A stretch of DNA of 64,000 bases from assembly GCF_004346195.1 (NCBI RefSeq), contig NZ_SMAK01000001.1, forward strand, positions 186,001 to 250,000, in the 5' to 3' direction. This document shows, in pieces, positions 10,225 to 20,387 of this stretch; position 1 is the first letter of the stretch; each line of letters starts with the position of its first letter. Made by a program: the position numbers and the translations under genes. The stretch is from Tepidamorphus gemmatus (lineage in GTDB: Bacteria; Pseudomonadota; Alphaproteobacteria; Rhizobiales; Tepidamorphaceae). The notes beneath the pieces are model-generated. The model was given only the letters and a program-made list of their open reading frames with translations, was not told where the DNA came from and searched no databases.

Positions 10225-11253
10225 TCAGCGTTCGGTTAGCTTCAGCTCGATGCGGCGGTTGGCCTGCCAGGCGGCCTCGTTATCGCCGGCCTCGAGCGGA
10301 TAGTTGTCGGCGAATCCGGCGGCGACGAGATGCTGCGGGTTGACGCCCTTGTCGATCAGGTAGCGCACGACCGAGATGGCCCGCGCGGCCGACAGCTCCC
10401 AGTTCGAGCGGAACCGCGGCGAGTTGATCGGGCGTGAATCGGTGTGCCCGTCGACGCGGATGACCCAGCTGATCTCCGGTGGGATCTCCTTCTCGAGCTC
10501 GAGGATCGCGGCTGCCAGCTTGTCGAGCTCGGCGCGGCCCGCCGGATTGATCTCGTCCGAACCGGAGGGAAACAGCACCTCGGACTGGAAGACGAAGCGG
10601 TCGCCGACGACGCGGATGTCGGAGCGCTGGCTGAGGATCTCGCGCAGCCGCCCAAAGAAGTCGGAGCGGTAGCGCGACAGTTCCTGCACCCGTTGGGCCA
10701 GCGCCACGTTGAGCCGCCGGCCGAGGTCGGCGATACGCGCCTGGCTCTCGCGGTCCCGCGATTCCGAGGCTTCGAGAGCATCCTCGAGCGCGGCGATCTG
10801 GCGGCGCAGCGCGGAGATCTGCTGGTTGAGGATCTCGACCTGGGCGAGCGCACGCTGGCTGATGCGCTTCTCCGCGTCGAGCTCGCTCGCAAGTTCGCCG
10901 ATGCGCCCCCCGGCGCTCTCGGCATCGCCGGCCTGTTCGGCAAGAAGGCCGGAGAGCCGCTCGCGCTCGCTTTCCGAGGCCATCAGGCTCGACTGGAGCA
11001 TCGCCAGCTGATCCTCGATCGAACGCTTGGTCGCCCGCTCCATGGCCAGAAGCTCGGTCAGCTCGGCGATCTGGCTGTTGAGGCGGTTGAGGACAGAGTC
11101 GCGGCCGGAGATCTCCTGGCTCAGGAAGAACTGGGACAGCACGAACACCGACAGCAGGAAGATGAAGACCAGCAGCACATTCGTCAGGACGTCGACGAAG
11201 CTCGGCCAGTAGTCGATGCCGCCGCGCCGGCGTCCGGTTCTCGCAAGTGCCAT
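10225..11253 (-). CDS. OmpA/MotB-domain peptidoglycan-binding protein, partner of the adjacent MotA-like gene
   Basis: A 342-residue inner-membrane protein. The ATG at 11253 has GGAGG six bases upstream. A single membrane helix (about residues 18-42, rich in Leu/Val/Phe) follows a WPSFVDVLTNVLLVFIFLL segment. This resembles the MotB/ExbD pore helix with Asp in FVD. A long coiled coil runs from ~50 to ~190. An OmpA-like domain ends the protein (VDGHTDSRPINSPRFRSNWE, later AGFADNYPL and NRRIELKL). It would anchor a proton channel to peptidoglycan. It follows the MotA/TolQ-like gene by 30 bases. No flagellar genes are nearby, so a flagellar stator role is unlikely. Confidence 0.85.
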   Translation of the reverse strand: MALARTGRRRGGIDYWPSFVDVLTNVLLVFIFLLSVFVLSQFFLSQEISGRDSVLNRLNSQIAELTELLAMERATKRSIEDQLAMLQSSLMASESERERLSGLLAEQAGDAESAGGRIGELASELDAEKRISQRALAQVEILNQQISALRRQIAALEDALEASESRDRESQARIADLGRRLNVALAQRVQELSRYRSDFFGRLREILSQRSDIRVVGDRFVFQSEVLFPSGSDEINPAGRAELDKLAAAILELEKEIPPEISWVIRVDGHTDSRPINSPRFRSNWELSAARAISVVRYLIDKGVNPQHLVAAGFADNYPLEAGDNEAAWQANRRIELKLTER

Positions 11254-11283
11254 CAACAGCCTCCGCGGCGCGTCACGATCGCC

Positions 11284-12336
11284 TCAAGCCTTCTCGCGGT
11301 CGGCGAGACGGGCCAGCAGGTCATGGATCTCGTTCTGGCGGTCAGCCTGTGCCTCGACCCATTCGCGGATCATCTTCTGCTCCGAGCGCATGTGCTGGAC
11401 AAGGCCCTGGATTCCTTCGGCGAGATCGGCCATGGCGGCCGTCGCCGCCCGGCTCGAGCCGCCTTCGCTCATGGCCTGGGCGAGCCTGTCCATGGATTTC
11501 TGCAGTTCGCGTAATGCGGCCTCCGACAGGGCCGGGACTGGCGGAGGGGCTGTCGCCGCAACGGTGGGCGGGACATAGGCCGCGATCTCGCGCGCCGGCT
11601 CGGCCCGTACCTCGCCCTCGGTGATCTCGGTCACCGAGGACAGCCAGTCCTCGAGATCGTTGTAGAAGCGGTTCTGCGCCTGCCCGGCCTGCAGATCGAG
11701 GAAGCCCAGCACCAGCGATCCGGCGAGGCCGAACAAGGAGGACGAGAACGCGGTGCCCATGCCCGACAGCGGCGCCTGCAGGCCGGCCTTGAGGTCTTCG
11801 AAGATGACGCCGGTGTCGCCCGACCCCACGTCGAGCGACTGGATCGTCACGGCGACCGAGCTGACGGTCTGCAGCAGGCCCCAGAAGGTGCCGAGCAGGC
11901 CGAGGAACACCAGAAGCCCGGTCAGGTAGCGCAGGATGTCGCGCGACTCGTCGAGACGCATGGCGATCGAATCCAGGATCGAGCGCATGGTCGCCGCCGA
12001 GATCGCCATGCGGCCGACCCGGTCGCGCAGCAGTGCCGCCATCGGGGCAAGCAGCACCGGCGGACGCGAGACCTCGAGGCCGGGATCGGCGAGGCGGAAG
12101 TCGTTGACCCAGGCGACCTCACGGAACAGGCGGAATACCTGGCCGATGGCCAGCACGATGCCGATCAGCAAGACGCCGAGGATCAGGCCGTTGAGGCCAG
12201 GGTTGGACCGGAATGCCGCGTAGGCCTGCGGGAACAGGATCGCGACGATGAAGCCGACGATCACCAGGAACACGATCATCCGCAGCAGGAAGACCTGCGG
12301 GCTGGCCAGCTTGTGGGGGTCGTGTCTGCGCGCCAT
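11284..12336 (-). CDS. MotA/TolQ/ExbB-like proton channel family protein
   Basis: A 350-residue membrane protein. The ATG at 12336 is preceded by GGGAG, although spaced only three bases; a GTG six codons upstream has no ribosome site. Two hydrophobic helices lie at residues ~14-36 and ~43-65. Two more lie in the conserved channel core with LLVFLGLLGTFWGLLQTV and GMGTAFSSSLFGLAGSLVLG, the hallmark of MotA/TolQ channels. The C-terminal ~100 residues are cytoplasmic and helical. With the downstream OmpA/MotB-like protein it forms a two-gene unit. Known relatives use the proton gradient to do mechanical work at the envelope; the specific role here is unknown. Confidence 0.85.
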   Translation of the reverse strand: MARRHDPHKLASPQVFLLRMIVFLVIVGFIVAILFPQAYAAFRSNPGLNGLILGVLLIGIVLAIGQVFRLFREVAWVNDFRLADPGLEVSRPPVLLAPMAALLRDRVGRMAISAATMRSILDSIAMRLDESRDILRYLTGLLVFLGLLGTFWGLLQTVSSVAVTIQSLDVGSGDTGVIFEDLKAGLQAPLSGMGTAFSSSLFGLAGSLVLGFLDLQAGQAQNRFYNDLEDWLSSVTEITEGEVRAEPAREIAAYVPPTVAATAPPPVPALSEAALRELQKSMDRLAQAMSEGGSSRAATAAMADLAEGIQGLVQHMRSEQKMIREWVEAQADRQNEIHDLLARLADREKA

Positions 12337-12445
12337 CGGCTCCCGGATGATCACGGCGACGAATCGCGCCGCCTGTCCAACGCGAATGCGGACTGAACGT
12401 TACCGTTCCCTCGCCGTCATGTCCAAGCATGACGTAAAGGACGAA

Positions 12446-13234
12446 TCAGGCGGCGGCGAGACGATCCGCGAGAAGGCGGTGGATGTCGGGATTGGCGGCC
12501 AGCACCGAACCTGTGTCGATCGGCGACCCCTTGCCGGAAATGTCGCTGACATAGCCGCCCGCCTCCGAGACGATCAGCATGCCTGCGGCGATGTCCCAGG
12601 GGCTGAGGCCGCACTCGAAATAGCCGTCGAAGCGACCCGCGGCTACCCAGGCGAGGTCGATCGAGGCGGCACCGGAGCGCCGTATACCGGCGCTGCCGGC
12701 CATGACCTGACCAAGTTCGCGCAGGAAACGCGCATGCTCGCCGCGGCCCTGGTGCGGAATGCCGCAGGTGATGACCGCCTGGTCGAGGCTGCGGCGCTGG
12801 GCGACGCGGATGCGCCGGTCGTTCAGATAGGCGCCGACGCCCTTCTCGGCCGTGTAGAGTTCGTTCATGACCGGGTTGAAGACCACGCCGGCGATCACCT
12901 CGCCATTGCGCTCAAGCCCGATCGAGACGGCAAACAGCGGGATGGCGTGTAGGAAGTTGGTCGTGCCGTCGAGGGGGTCCACCAGCCAGCGGTGGTTCGG
13001 ATCGGTGCCCTCGATGGCGCCGGATTCCTCCATCAGGAAGCCGTATCCGGGCCGCACCCGCGACAGCTCCTGGTGCAGGATCTTCTCGGCGCGATGGTCG
13101 GCTGCGGATACGAAGTCGCCCGGGCCCTTCAGGGAAACCTGAAGGTTTTCGACCTCGCCGAAATCGCGCGCCAGGCTGCGGCCGGCCTTCATCGCCGCCT
13201 GCACCATGACGTTGAGGAGTGCCGAACGAGGCAT
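12446..13234 (-). CDS. suhB: inositol-1-monophosphatase family protein (SuhB-like)
   Basis: A 262-residue Mg2+-dependent, Li+-sensitive phosphatase family member. The metal-binding motifs are plain: FLMEESGA around residues 65-72, WLVDPLDGTTNFLH around 83-96, and SPWDIAAGMLIVSEAGG near 212-228. In E. coli SuhB also acts in rRNA transcription antitermination. It lies ten bases downstream of efp on the same strand, so the two are probably cotranscribed. Length and motif order are normal. Substrate (inositol phosphate or another sugar phosphate) cannot be decided. Confidence 0.93.
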   Translation of the reverse strand: MPRSALLNVMVQAAMKAGRSLARDFGEVENLQVSLKGPGDFVSAADHRAEKILHQELSRVRPGYGFLMEESGAIEGTDPNHRWLVDPLDGTTNFLHAIPLFAVSIGLERNGEVIAGVVFNPVMNELYTAEKGVGAYLNDRRIRVAQRRSLDQAVITCGIPHQGRGEHARFLRELGQVMAGSAGIRRSGAASIDLAWVAAGRFDGYFECGLSPWDIAAGMLIVSEAGGYVSDISGKGSPIDTGSVLAANPDIHRLLADRLAAA

Positions 13235-13243
13235 CGCAGGCGA

Positions 13244-13807
13244 TCAGTCGGCGCGGCGGACGTAGGTCAGTTCTGACGTATCGACGACGATCTTCTCGCC
13301 GGCGGTGATGAACGGCGGCACCAGCACGCGCACGCCATTCTCCAGCCGGGCCGGCTTGTAGGAGGAGGCGGCAGTCTGGCCCTTGACCACTGGATCCGCC
13401 TCGACGACCTCCAGCGTGACGTGCTGCGGCAGGGTGATGCCGATCGGGCGGCCGTCATACATTTCCAAGGTGACGGTCATCCCGTCCTGGAGGAACGCGG
13501 CCCGCTCGCCGACGAAATCCTGAGGCAGTTCAAGCTGCTCGTAGGTGTCGGAGTCCATGAAGATCAGCATGTCATCCTGGGCATAGAGAAACTGGAAGTC
13601 CTTCTGGTCGAGGCGGACCCGTTCGACGGTCTCGTCGGAGCGGAAGCGCTCGTTGAGCTTGGTGCCGTCGATGAGGTTCTTCAGCTCGACCTGGTTGAAG
13701 GCGCCGCCCTTGCCGGGCTTTACCGCCTGCGTCTTGACGGCCGCCCAGAGGCTGCCCTTGTGCTCGATCACGTTGCCGGGGCGGATTTCGTTGCCGTTGA
13801 TCTTCAT
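13244..13807 (-). CDS. efp: elongation factor P
   Basis: A 187-residue three-domain EF-P, which enters the ribosomal E site to relieve stalling at polyproline stretches. The ATG at 13807 gives the usual start [14 protein letters not shown]; an upstream in-frame extension is unlike EF-P. The domain I loop KPGKGGAF carries the lysine that is modified (beta-lysylated) in many bacteria. No epmA/epmB genes are in the window. It heads the efp-suhB unit. Confidence 0.96.
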   Translation of the reverse strand: MKINGNEIRPGNVIEHKGSLWAAVKTQAVKPGKGGAFNQVELKNLIDGTKLNERFRSDETVERVRLDQKDFQFLYAQDDMLIFMDSDTYEQLELPQDFVGERAAFLQDGMTVTLEMYDGRPIGITLPQHVTLEVVEADPVVKGQTAASSYKPARLENGVRVLVPPFITAGEKIVVDTSELTYVRRAD

Positions 13808-13941
13808 GGGTGAGTGGCTCTTGCGTGGCTCTTCCGGTCGCGTACCCGCCGTCATCGGAGGTGTTTGTGCACCGTCCGGACCGAGCGTCGCACCGAAGGG
13901 ATTGAACGGCGCGGGTGTATCAGACCTTCAGGCGGGAAGCA

Positions 13942-14862
13942 TCAGAAAATCGCGCCGCCGGCGGAGTAATGCAAGCGCGCGGCCCACTGGCGAATGCGCT
14001 CCTCCGCCTCCTTGCGCTGCTCGGGGCTGATCGACGCGATGAAACCGTCGAGCCAGGCATCGCTCGCTCCGGCGGAGCGGGCGAGCAGATGCCACTTCGT
14101 CGCCTCGACCGGGTCGGCCTCGACGCCGAGACCATTGGCGTAGAGCCGGGCGAGCCGGTTCTGTGCCACCGGATTGCCCTTGTCGGCGGCGCGCTTGAAC
14201 CACTTGATCGCCTCGGCTTCGTTCGCCGCCACGCCTTCGCCGCGAAACAGCATGATGGCGAGCTCTACCTCGGCGAGCGCCATTCCCGCTTCCGCCGCCC
14301 GCTGCATCCAGCGCAGCGCCTCGGCGGGATCGCGTGGCACACCTTCGCCCTGGGCGTAGAGCAGGGCGAGGTTGTACTGCGAGGGAACATGGTCGTGCTC
14401 GGCCGCGAAGCGCAACAGCTCCGCCGCCTTGGCGAGGTCGCGCGGCCGTGAGCGCCCGGCAATGTAGATCAGCGCGAGGTTGTAATGGGCCTCGACATGG
14501 CCCTTGGCGGCGGCCGCCTCGAACCAGCCGGCCGCCTTTTCCTCGTCCTTCTTTGTGCCTTCCCCGCGCGCGATCATCAGCGCCAGCGCGAACTGTGCCT
14601 CGCGATTGCCGGCGACCGCGGCCTGACTGTACCACCACAGCGCCTGGTGCAGGTCGCGCGGCACGCCGAGCCCTCGCGAATACAGTTCGCCGAGCAGTGT
14701 CTGGGCAGCCGAGTCGCCCTTCTGCGCCCGGTCCAGCGCCTCGCGGAAGGCGGTCAGATAGTAGCCGCGCTGGTAGGCCCCGTAGGGGATGTCCGGCTCG
14801 GCGGCGCTCGCCGGGCCAAGCAGCACCAGACAACCGATCGCGCCGAGCGCAATCAGCCTCAT
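13942..14862 (-). CDS. exported Sel1-repeat (TPR-like) protein
   Basis: A 306-residue protein with a signal peptide (hydrophobic residues 3-17, cleavage near ASA) and about six Sel1-like repeats of ~36 residues. The repeats have the form A-x-x-x-L-x-x-x-Y-x-x-G-x-G-V-P-x-D-x-x-x-A-x-x-W. The start ATG overlaps the stop of the upstream ThiE-like gene as ATGA, so the two are translationally coupled. Sel1 proteins are protein-protein interaction scaffolds, often periplasmic. The particular partner is unknown. An open frame continuing upstream is the shadow of the thiE-like gene. Confidence 0.87.
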   Translation of the reverse strand: MRLIALGAIGCLVLLGPASAAEPDIPYGAYQRGYYLTAFREALDRAQKGDSAAQTLLGELYSRGLGVPRDLHQALWWYSQAAVAGNREAQFALALMIARGEGTKKDEEKAAGWFEAAAAKGHVEAHYNLALIYIAGRSRPRDLAKAAELLRFAAEHDHVPSQYNLALLYAQGEGVPRDPAEALRWMQRAAEAGMALAEVELAIMLFRGEGVAANEAEAIKWFKRAADKGNPVAQNRLARLYANGLGVEADPVEATKWHLLARSAGASDAWLDGFIASISPEQRKEAEERIRQWAARLHYSAGGAIF

Positions 14863-15494
14863 GCGGCGACCTCGCGCGCCCGTGTGCACAGGGCCTGCGC
14901 GCGCCGCAGCGCGTCGGCCGCCCCGCGGGGATCGCTCCAGACGAGGTCGCGCAGCGCGAGGAAGTCGGCGCCAGCCTCGACTGCTTCGGCGGCCTGCGTC
15001 CAGTCGTCGCCTGCCAGGGCGACGCAGGGCAGTTCGAACAATTCCGCCCACCAGTCGACCAGGGTGTGTGAAGCCGGAATGTCCTCGACCGGGTCGAGCC
15101 GGCCGAGGAACACGTAGTCGGGGTTCTTCTCGCCGAGCACCATGGCGGCGTGCCGGGTTATGCAGTCGCCCGCACCGACGATCATATCGGGCTTCAGCCG
15201 CCGCAGCGCACGTTCCAACGCCTCCGGACCCTCCGTGACATGCACGCCGTCGGCGCCGGTCTCGCGGGCGAGGTCGACCTGGTTGCGCAGCAGGAAGGCC
15301 GCACCCCGCTCCTGGACGATCGGACACAAAACGTTCGCCGCCTGGCGCCAGACGGCGGGATCCTGCGTCGCAAGATCGAGCATCACGGCCGCCACGTCAC
15401 CGCCGGCGAGCGCATCGCTGAGCACGGACGCGAAGGCCGCGGGGAGGAGATCCGTCGGGGTGACAAGAAACAGGCGGGTACGGGTGTCGACCAT
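14859..15494 (-). CDS. thiamine phosphate synthase-like (ThiE family) protein
   Basis: A 211-residue TIM-barrel protein of the ThiE/TenI family. ThiE joins the pyrimidine and thiazole moieties of thiamine. The ATG at 15494 begins MVDTRTRLFLVTP, which fits the first strand. Visible features are CPIVQERGAAFLLRNQVDLA, GADGVHVTEG and VGAGDCITRHAAMVLGE. The canonical ThiE phosphate loop is modified, and thiC/thiG are not nearby. This alphaproteobacterial variant may therefore have another role. It is coupled by ATGA to the Sel1-repeat gene. Confidence 0.8.
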   Translation of the reverse strand: MVDTRTRLFLVTPTDLLPAAFASVLSDALAGGDVAAVMLDLATQDPAVWRQAANVLCPIVQERGAAFLLRNQVDLARETGADGVHVTEGPEALERALRRLKPDMIVGAGDCITRHAAMVLGEKNPDYVFLGRLDPVEDIPASHTLVDWWAELFELPCVALAGDDWTQAAEAVEAGADFLALRDLVWSDPRGAADALRRAQALCTRAREVAA

Positions 15495-15573
15495 CGACGC
15501 AGCATGCTGCAAAGCTGGTAAATAATCTCGTACCCGTATGTGCCGATTGCGGCAAGACCGGGGCTGGCCGCCT

Positions 15574-17427
<1,854 letters not shown>

Positions 17428-17507
17428 GCGGATATCCGCTCCCGACAGGTTCGTCGGCGGAACATGCCCCAGTGGGGCGGGGCGAACAACCCGCAGCATG
17501 CGCGCGC

Positions 17508-17536
17508 TTGAGTCGCACGGCGATCCGCGATATAGG
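17508..17536 (+). promoter_or_regulatory. sigma70-like promoter of rpmE
   Basis: TTGAGT at 17508-17513 and TATAGG at 17531-17536 have the ideal 17-base spacing. They lie ~75 bases before the rpmE start in the gap between divergent genes. Confidence 0.55.
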
Positions 17537-17610
17537 CGGGCCGACTTCACCGTCATCGGCATGACGACATGCGGCGCCGTGATCGGCGTCGGCACGAAAG
17601 GTTTCGAGCC

Positions 17611-17829
17611 ATGAAGAAGGGCATCCACCCCGACTACCACTTCATCAAGGTGGTGATGACCGACGGTACCGAATACATGACCCGCTCGACCTATGGCGAG
17701 GAGGGCACGGTGCTCAATCTCGACATCGATCCGACCACGCATCCGGCATGGACCGGGGGCGGGCAGCACCTGGTCGATCGCGGCGGGCGCGTGAGCCGCT
17801 TCAAGAAGAAGTTCGAAGGCTTCATCTGA
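17611..17829 (+). CDS. rpmE: 50S ribosomal protein bL31 (zinc-free type)
   Basis: A 72-residue L31 beginning [20 protein letters not shown] and ending [10 protein letters not shown]. It contains no cysteine, so it is the C-minus form that does not bind zinc. The ATG at 17611 follows GAAAGG at suitable distance. It has its own promoter (17508-17536) and a strong hairpin about 50 bases after its stop. It is monocistronic, as usual in alphaproteobacteria. Confidence 0.95.
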   Translation: MKKGIHPDYHFIKVVMTDGTEYMTRSTYGEEGTVLNLDIDPTTHPAWTGGGQHLVDRGGRVSRFKKKFEGFI

Positions 17830-17877
17830 AGCTGGACGCCTGCGGTTTCCGCCTCTCGCGGGCAGCAGCAGACATGA

Positions 17878-17908
17878 ACAGGCTCCCGACCGCCGGCCGG
17901 GAGCCTGT
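17878..17908. terminator. hairpin between rpmE and rcdA
   Basis: ACAGGCTCCCG (17878-17888) pairs perfectly with CGGGAGCCTGT (17898-17908) around a 9-base loop. It lies between convergent rpmE and rcdA and can act as a terminator in both directions, although it lacks a long T run. Confidence 0.6.
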
Positions 17909-17967
17909 CGCGTTCTGCGCCAATGCGTTCCGGAGGTGCGTCCGGGGGCGCCGGAGCGGCCCGCCGA

Positions 17968-18510
17968 TCAGCTCTCCACCTGGCCGAAGGCCGAACGCAG
18001 CCGGTCGATCTGGCTGAGCGCAGGGCTGTTGCTTTCCGCGGCGCGGTGGCGTCCCTGAAGCTGCCGGTCGAGGTGACGGACGCGTGCCTGCAGGCGCAGG
18101 CTGCGCTCGAGCAGGACCTTCAGGCCTTCCGGCAGTTCGTCGAAGCCCGCGGTGCGCTCGTGGTCCTCGGCGTGATCGAGGCGGACCTTGTTCTTTTCCT
18201 CAGCCGCCTGCTCGAAGGTGAGCTCGCCCTCGTTCACCGCGCGCTGCAGCAGCAGCCAGGAGGCCATCTGCATCAGCCGGGTGGTGAGCTTCATGCTCTC
18301 GGTGGCATAGGCGAGGCCGCCGGCGCGGCTGAGTGCGCGCGATTCCGCGCGGCCGGGCCCGTCGAGATAGTCGGCCGTTTCCTCGAGCAGCCCCATGCCC
18401 TCGCGGAACAGTGCGAGGAAATTCTGCGAGGTCGCCATTCGCTCGGCAAAGGAAACGGGGTCGCCGGGCTCTGCGCCGGTGTTCGCCATAGTGGAATGCT
18501 CTTCGGTCAT
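17968..18510 (-). CDS. rcdA: RcdA-family protease adaptor (DUF1465)
   Basis: A 180-residue helical protein matching the RcdA family. In Caulobacter RcdA links CpdR/ClpXP to CtrA and other substrates during the cell cycle. Recognisable are LFREGMGLLEETADYLDGPG around residues 35-54, then ESRALSRAGGLAYATESMKL and TTRLMQMASWLLLQRAV. The ATG at 18510 is preceded by AGGGACAGG; a later ATG has no ribosome site. The protein ends in a disordered charged tail. CtrA boxes occur in this window, so the regulatory circuit is likely present. Confidence 0.87.
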   Translation of the reverse strand: MTEEHSTMANTGAEPGDPVSFAERMATSQNFLALFREGMGLLEETADYLDGPGRAESRALSRAGGLAYATESMKLTTRLMQMASWLLLQRAVNEGELTFEQAAEEKNKVRLDHAEDHERTAGFDELPEGLKVLLERSLRLQARVRHLDRQLQGRHRAAESNSPALSQIDRLRSAFGQVES

Positions 18511-18696
18511 GCCTGTCCCTGTCGTTCCGTTCGGGGCCGCCGCTCGTGCCGGGATGGACCGATCCATGCCGTGCCGAGACAGTGCTGCCCGGTGCGGGTC
18601 CGACCTTGCATGCGCGGTGCCAAACGCCACACGCCCCGCACGGCCGCCAACCGAGGGCCGATATTGTGACGGCAGAGACGGTCCCGAGCAATGCCG

Positions 18697-18727
18697 AAAA
18701 AGAAAAAGAGCCGCCGTGGGGCGGCTC
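18697..18727 (-). terminator. rho-independent terminator of the DUF1192 gene
   Basis: Read on the minus strand, GAGCCGCC pairs with GGCGGCTC around a 4-base loop (CCAC). It is followed by TTTTTCTTTTT. This is the most canonical intrinsic terminator in the window. It ends the transcript of the 63-residue DUF1192 gene about 125 bases after its stop. Confidence 0.88.
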
Positions 18728-18816
18728 AGTTGGTTAACAGGGAGGCGTCAAACAGAGTGGACAGGAGCCACTCGAAATCCAGAAGACTGGATAACACGAC
18801 ATTTACCGTGAAAAGC

Positions 18817-18832
18817 CTAACGAATGGTTAAC
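18817..18832. promoter_or_regulatory. CtrA-like binding site, one mismatch
   Basis: CTAA-N7-TTAAC at 18817-18832 differs by one base from the CtrA consensus TTAA-N7-TTAAC. It lies just downstream of the DUF1192 gene and ~310 bases upstream of rcdA, with a terminator between, so its target is unclear. Confidence 0.35.
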
Positions 18833-18851
18833 CGCGACGGGTGCCTGTGCA

Positions 18852-19043
18852 TCAGGGTCGGGAGAACAGGTTCTCGGCCGCCGAGCGGGTCGAATCCTTT
18901 GCGGAGATCTCCGCCTCGATCCGGATGATCTCCGCGCGTAGCAGTTCGATGCGCTCGCGCAGCTCATGCAGCGACAGGGCGGTCAGGTCGCAGCCGATCT
19001 CGTGTGCCACCGGCCGCCTGGGGCGCGGTTCCTCCTCGAACAT
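18852..19043 (-). CDS. DUF1192 small protein
   Basis: A 63-residue acidic/helical protein. It matches the short alphaproteobacterial DUF1192 family by its LTALSLHELRERIELLRAEI helix and the conserved end with K-D and a F-S-R-P tail. AGGGAG precedes the ATG at good spacing. It is monocistronic, with a clear terminator downstream. Function is unknown. It is divergent from the quinone oxidoreductase gene, with 107 bases between. Confidence 0.82.
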   Translation of the reverse strand: MFEEEPRPRRPVAHEIGCDLTALSLHELRERIELLRAEIIRIEAEISAKDSTRSAAENLFSRP

Positions 19044-19150
19044 GGTGCTTCTCCCTGTGTCCGGGTCATGCCGGGACTCTAGTCCGGCCTCGTGGCGGTT
19101 GTCACGACGCTGGCCTGCGGCTATGTCCCGGCAGCCACAGGGAGGCCGCG

Positions 19151-20155
19151 ATGACCGACATGCCGGACACCATGACCGCCATACAGATCGCCGCGCCCGG
19201 CGGCCCGGAGGTGCTCATCCCGGTCGACCGCCCGGTGCCGCGACCCGGTCCCGGCGAACTTCTGGTCCGCGTGGCTGCCGCCGGCGTCAACCGTCCCGAC
19301 GTGCTGCAGCGCCAGGGCGTCTATCCGCCGCCGCCGGGAGCCTCCGACATACCCGGGCTGGAGATCGCCGGAACCGTCGTCGCGATGGGGGAGGGCGTGT
19401 CGCGTTTCGGGGTTGGCGAGGCGGTCTGCGCGCTCGTCGCCGGCGGTGGCTATGCGGAATACTGCACGGTTCACGAGACCAACGCCCTGCCGGTACCGGC
19501 CGGCCTGTCGATGGTGGAGGCCGCGGCGATTCCCGAAACCTTCTTCACGGTATGGACCAACGTCTTCGACAGGGCCGGGCTCGAAGCGGGCGAGACGTTC
19601 CTTGTCCACGGCGGCTCGAGCGGCATCGGCACGACAGCGATCCAGCTCGCCAGAGCGTTCGGTGCGACCGTGTTCACGACAGCCGGCAGCCCCGACAAGT
19701 GCGCCGCCTGCGCGCGCCTCGGCGCCGATCATGTGATCGACTACCGTCAAAGCGACTTCGTCGAGGTCGTCAAGCAGATGACCGGCGGACGCGGCGTCAA
19801 TGTAATTCTCGACATGGTCGGCGGCGACTACGTCGCGCGCAACTACGACGCCGCCGCCGAGGACGGCCGCATCGTTCAGATCGCCTTCCTGCGCGGGGCG
19901 AAGCCGACGGTAGATCTGAATGCGCTGATGCGCAAGCGGCTCGTCCATACAGGCTCGACGCTGCGGCCGCGGTCAGTTGCGTTCAAGGCCGCGATCGCCC
20001 GCGCGCTGGAGGAAAGGGTCTGGCCGCTGATCGAGTCCGGAACGGTGAAGCCGGTGATCGATTCAATCTTTTCCCTGCGTGATGCGGCCGCGGCGCAGGC
20101 TCGCATGGATGGCGGCCAACACATCGGCAAGATCGTCCTGCAGACCGGGCTGTGA
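19151..20155 (+). CDS. NAD(P)H:quinone oxidoreductase, PIG3/zeta-crystallin type (MDR family)
   Basis: A 334-residue medium-chain dehydrogenase/reductase without the zinc-binding residues. Key parts are AAGVNRPDVLQRQGVYPPPP near residues 44-63, a GroES-like domain, and the NADPH site with HGGSSGIGTTAIQLARAFG near 154-172. It ends in the usual RMDGGQHIGKIVL segment. The YPPPPGASD stretch is characteristic of PIG3-like quinone oxidoreductases, which reduce quinones by one electron. GGGAGG precedes the ATG. It is monocistronic in appearance. Confidence 0.9.
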   Translation: MTDMPDTMTAIQIAAPGGPEVLIPVDRPVPRPGPGELLVRVAAAGVNRPDVLQRQGVYPPPPGASDIPGLEIAGTVVAMGEGVSRFGVGEAVCALVAGGGYAEYCTVHETNALPVPAGLSMVEAAAIPETFFTVWTNVFDRAGLEAGETFLVHGGSSGIGTTAIQLARAFGATVFTTAGSPDKCAACARLGADHVIDYRQSDFVEVVKQMTGGRGVNVILDMVGGDYVARNYDAAAEDGRIVQIAFLRGAKPTVDLNALMRKRLVHTGSTLRPRSVAFKAAIARALEERVWPLIESGTVKPVIDSIFSLRDAAAAQARMDGGQHIGKIVLQTGL

Positions 20156-20283
20156 GCGGGTCGTCGCTGCGCGGACGCGGTGATCCCCCCGAACGGCCAG
20201 GTTCGTCGCAATCGTTGACAGGGAAGCGGCGTCGGCATCTGCGGGAATTGCTCTGGAGCCGGCCGGAAAGCCGCGCAACCCGT

Positions 20284-20312
20284 TTGCGTCGCGTCGCGAA
20301 CGCCCCTATATA
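20284..20312 (+). promoter_or_regulatory. sigma70-like promoter of trcR
   Basis: TTGCGT at 20284-20289 and TATATA at 20307-20312 are spaced 17 bases apart. They lie ~75 bases upstream of the TrcR start in an otherwise empty 232-base gap. Confidence 0.55.
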
Positions 20313-20387
20313 GACGGCATCCCCGTACAATGTTGGAAGCGTCCGGGGCTCCCCGCCATATGGCGGTGGAGCGCAAGGGAGAGATTT

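Larger units (their letters stand above)
18511..18851. other. intergenic region with terminator and CtrA-like site
   Basis: About 340 bases between rcdA and the DUF1192 gene, both on the minus strand. It holds a clear rho-independent terminator for the upstream gene (18697-18727) and a near-CtrA box (18817-18832). The rcdA promoter should lie between the terminator and 18511, but I see no convincing -35/-10 pair. No ORF with coding character is visible. Confidence 0.5.

Noticed and set aside
10225-12336. Zorya-type anti-phage system
   Set aside because: The pair resembles ZorAB motors, but no ZorC/D/E-like helicase or nuclease genes are nearby. Neighbours are housekeeping genes.
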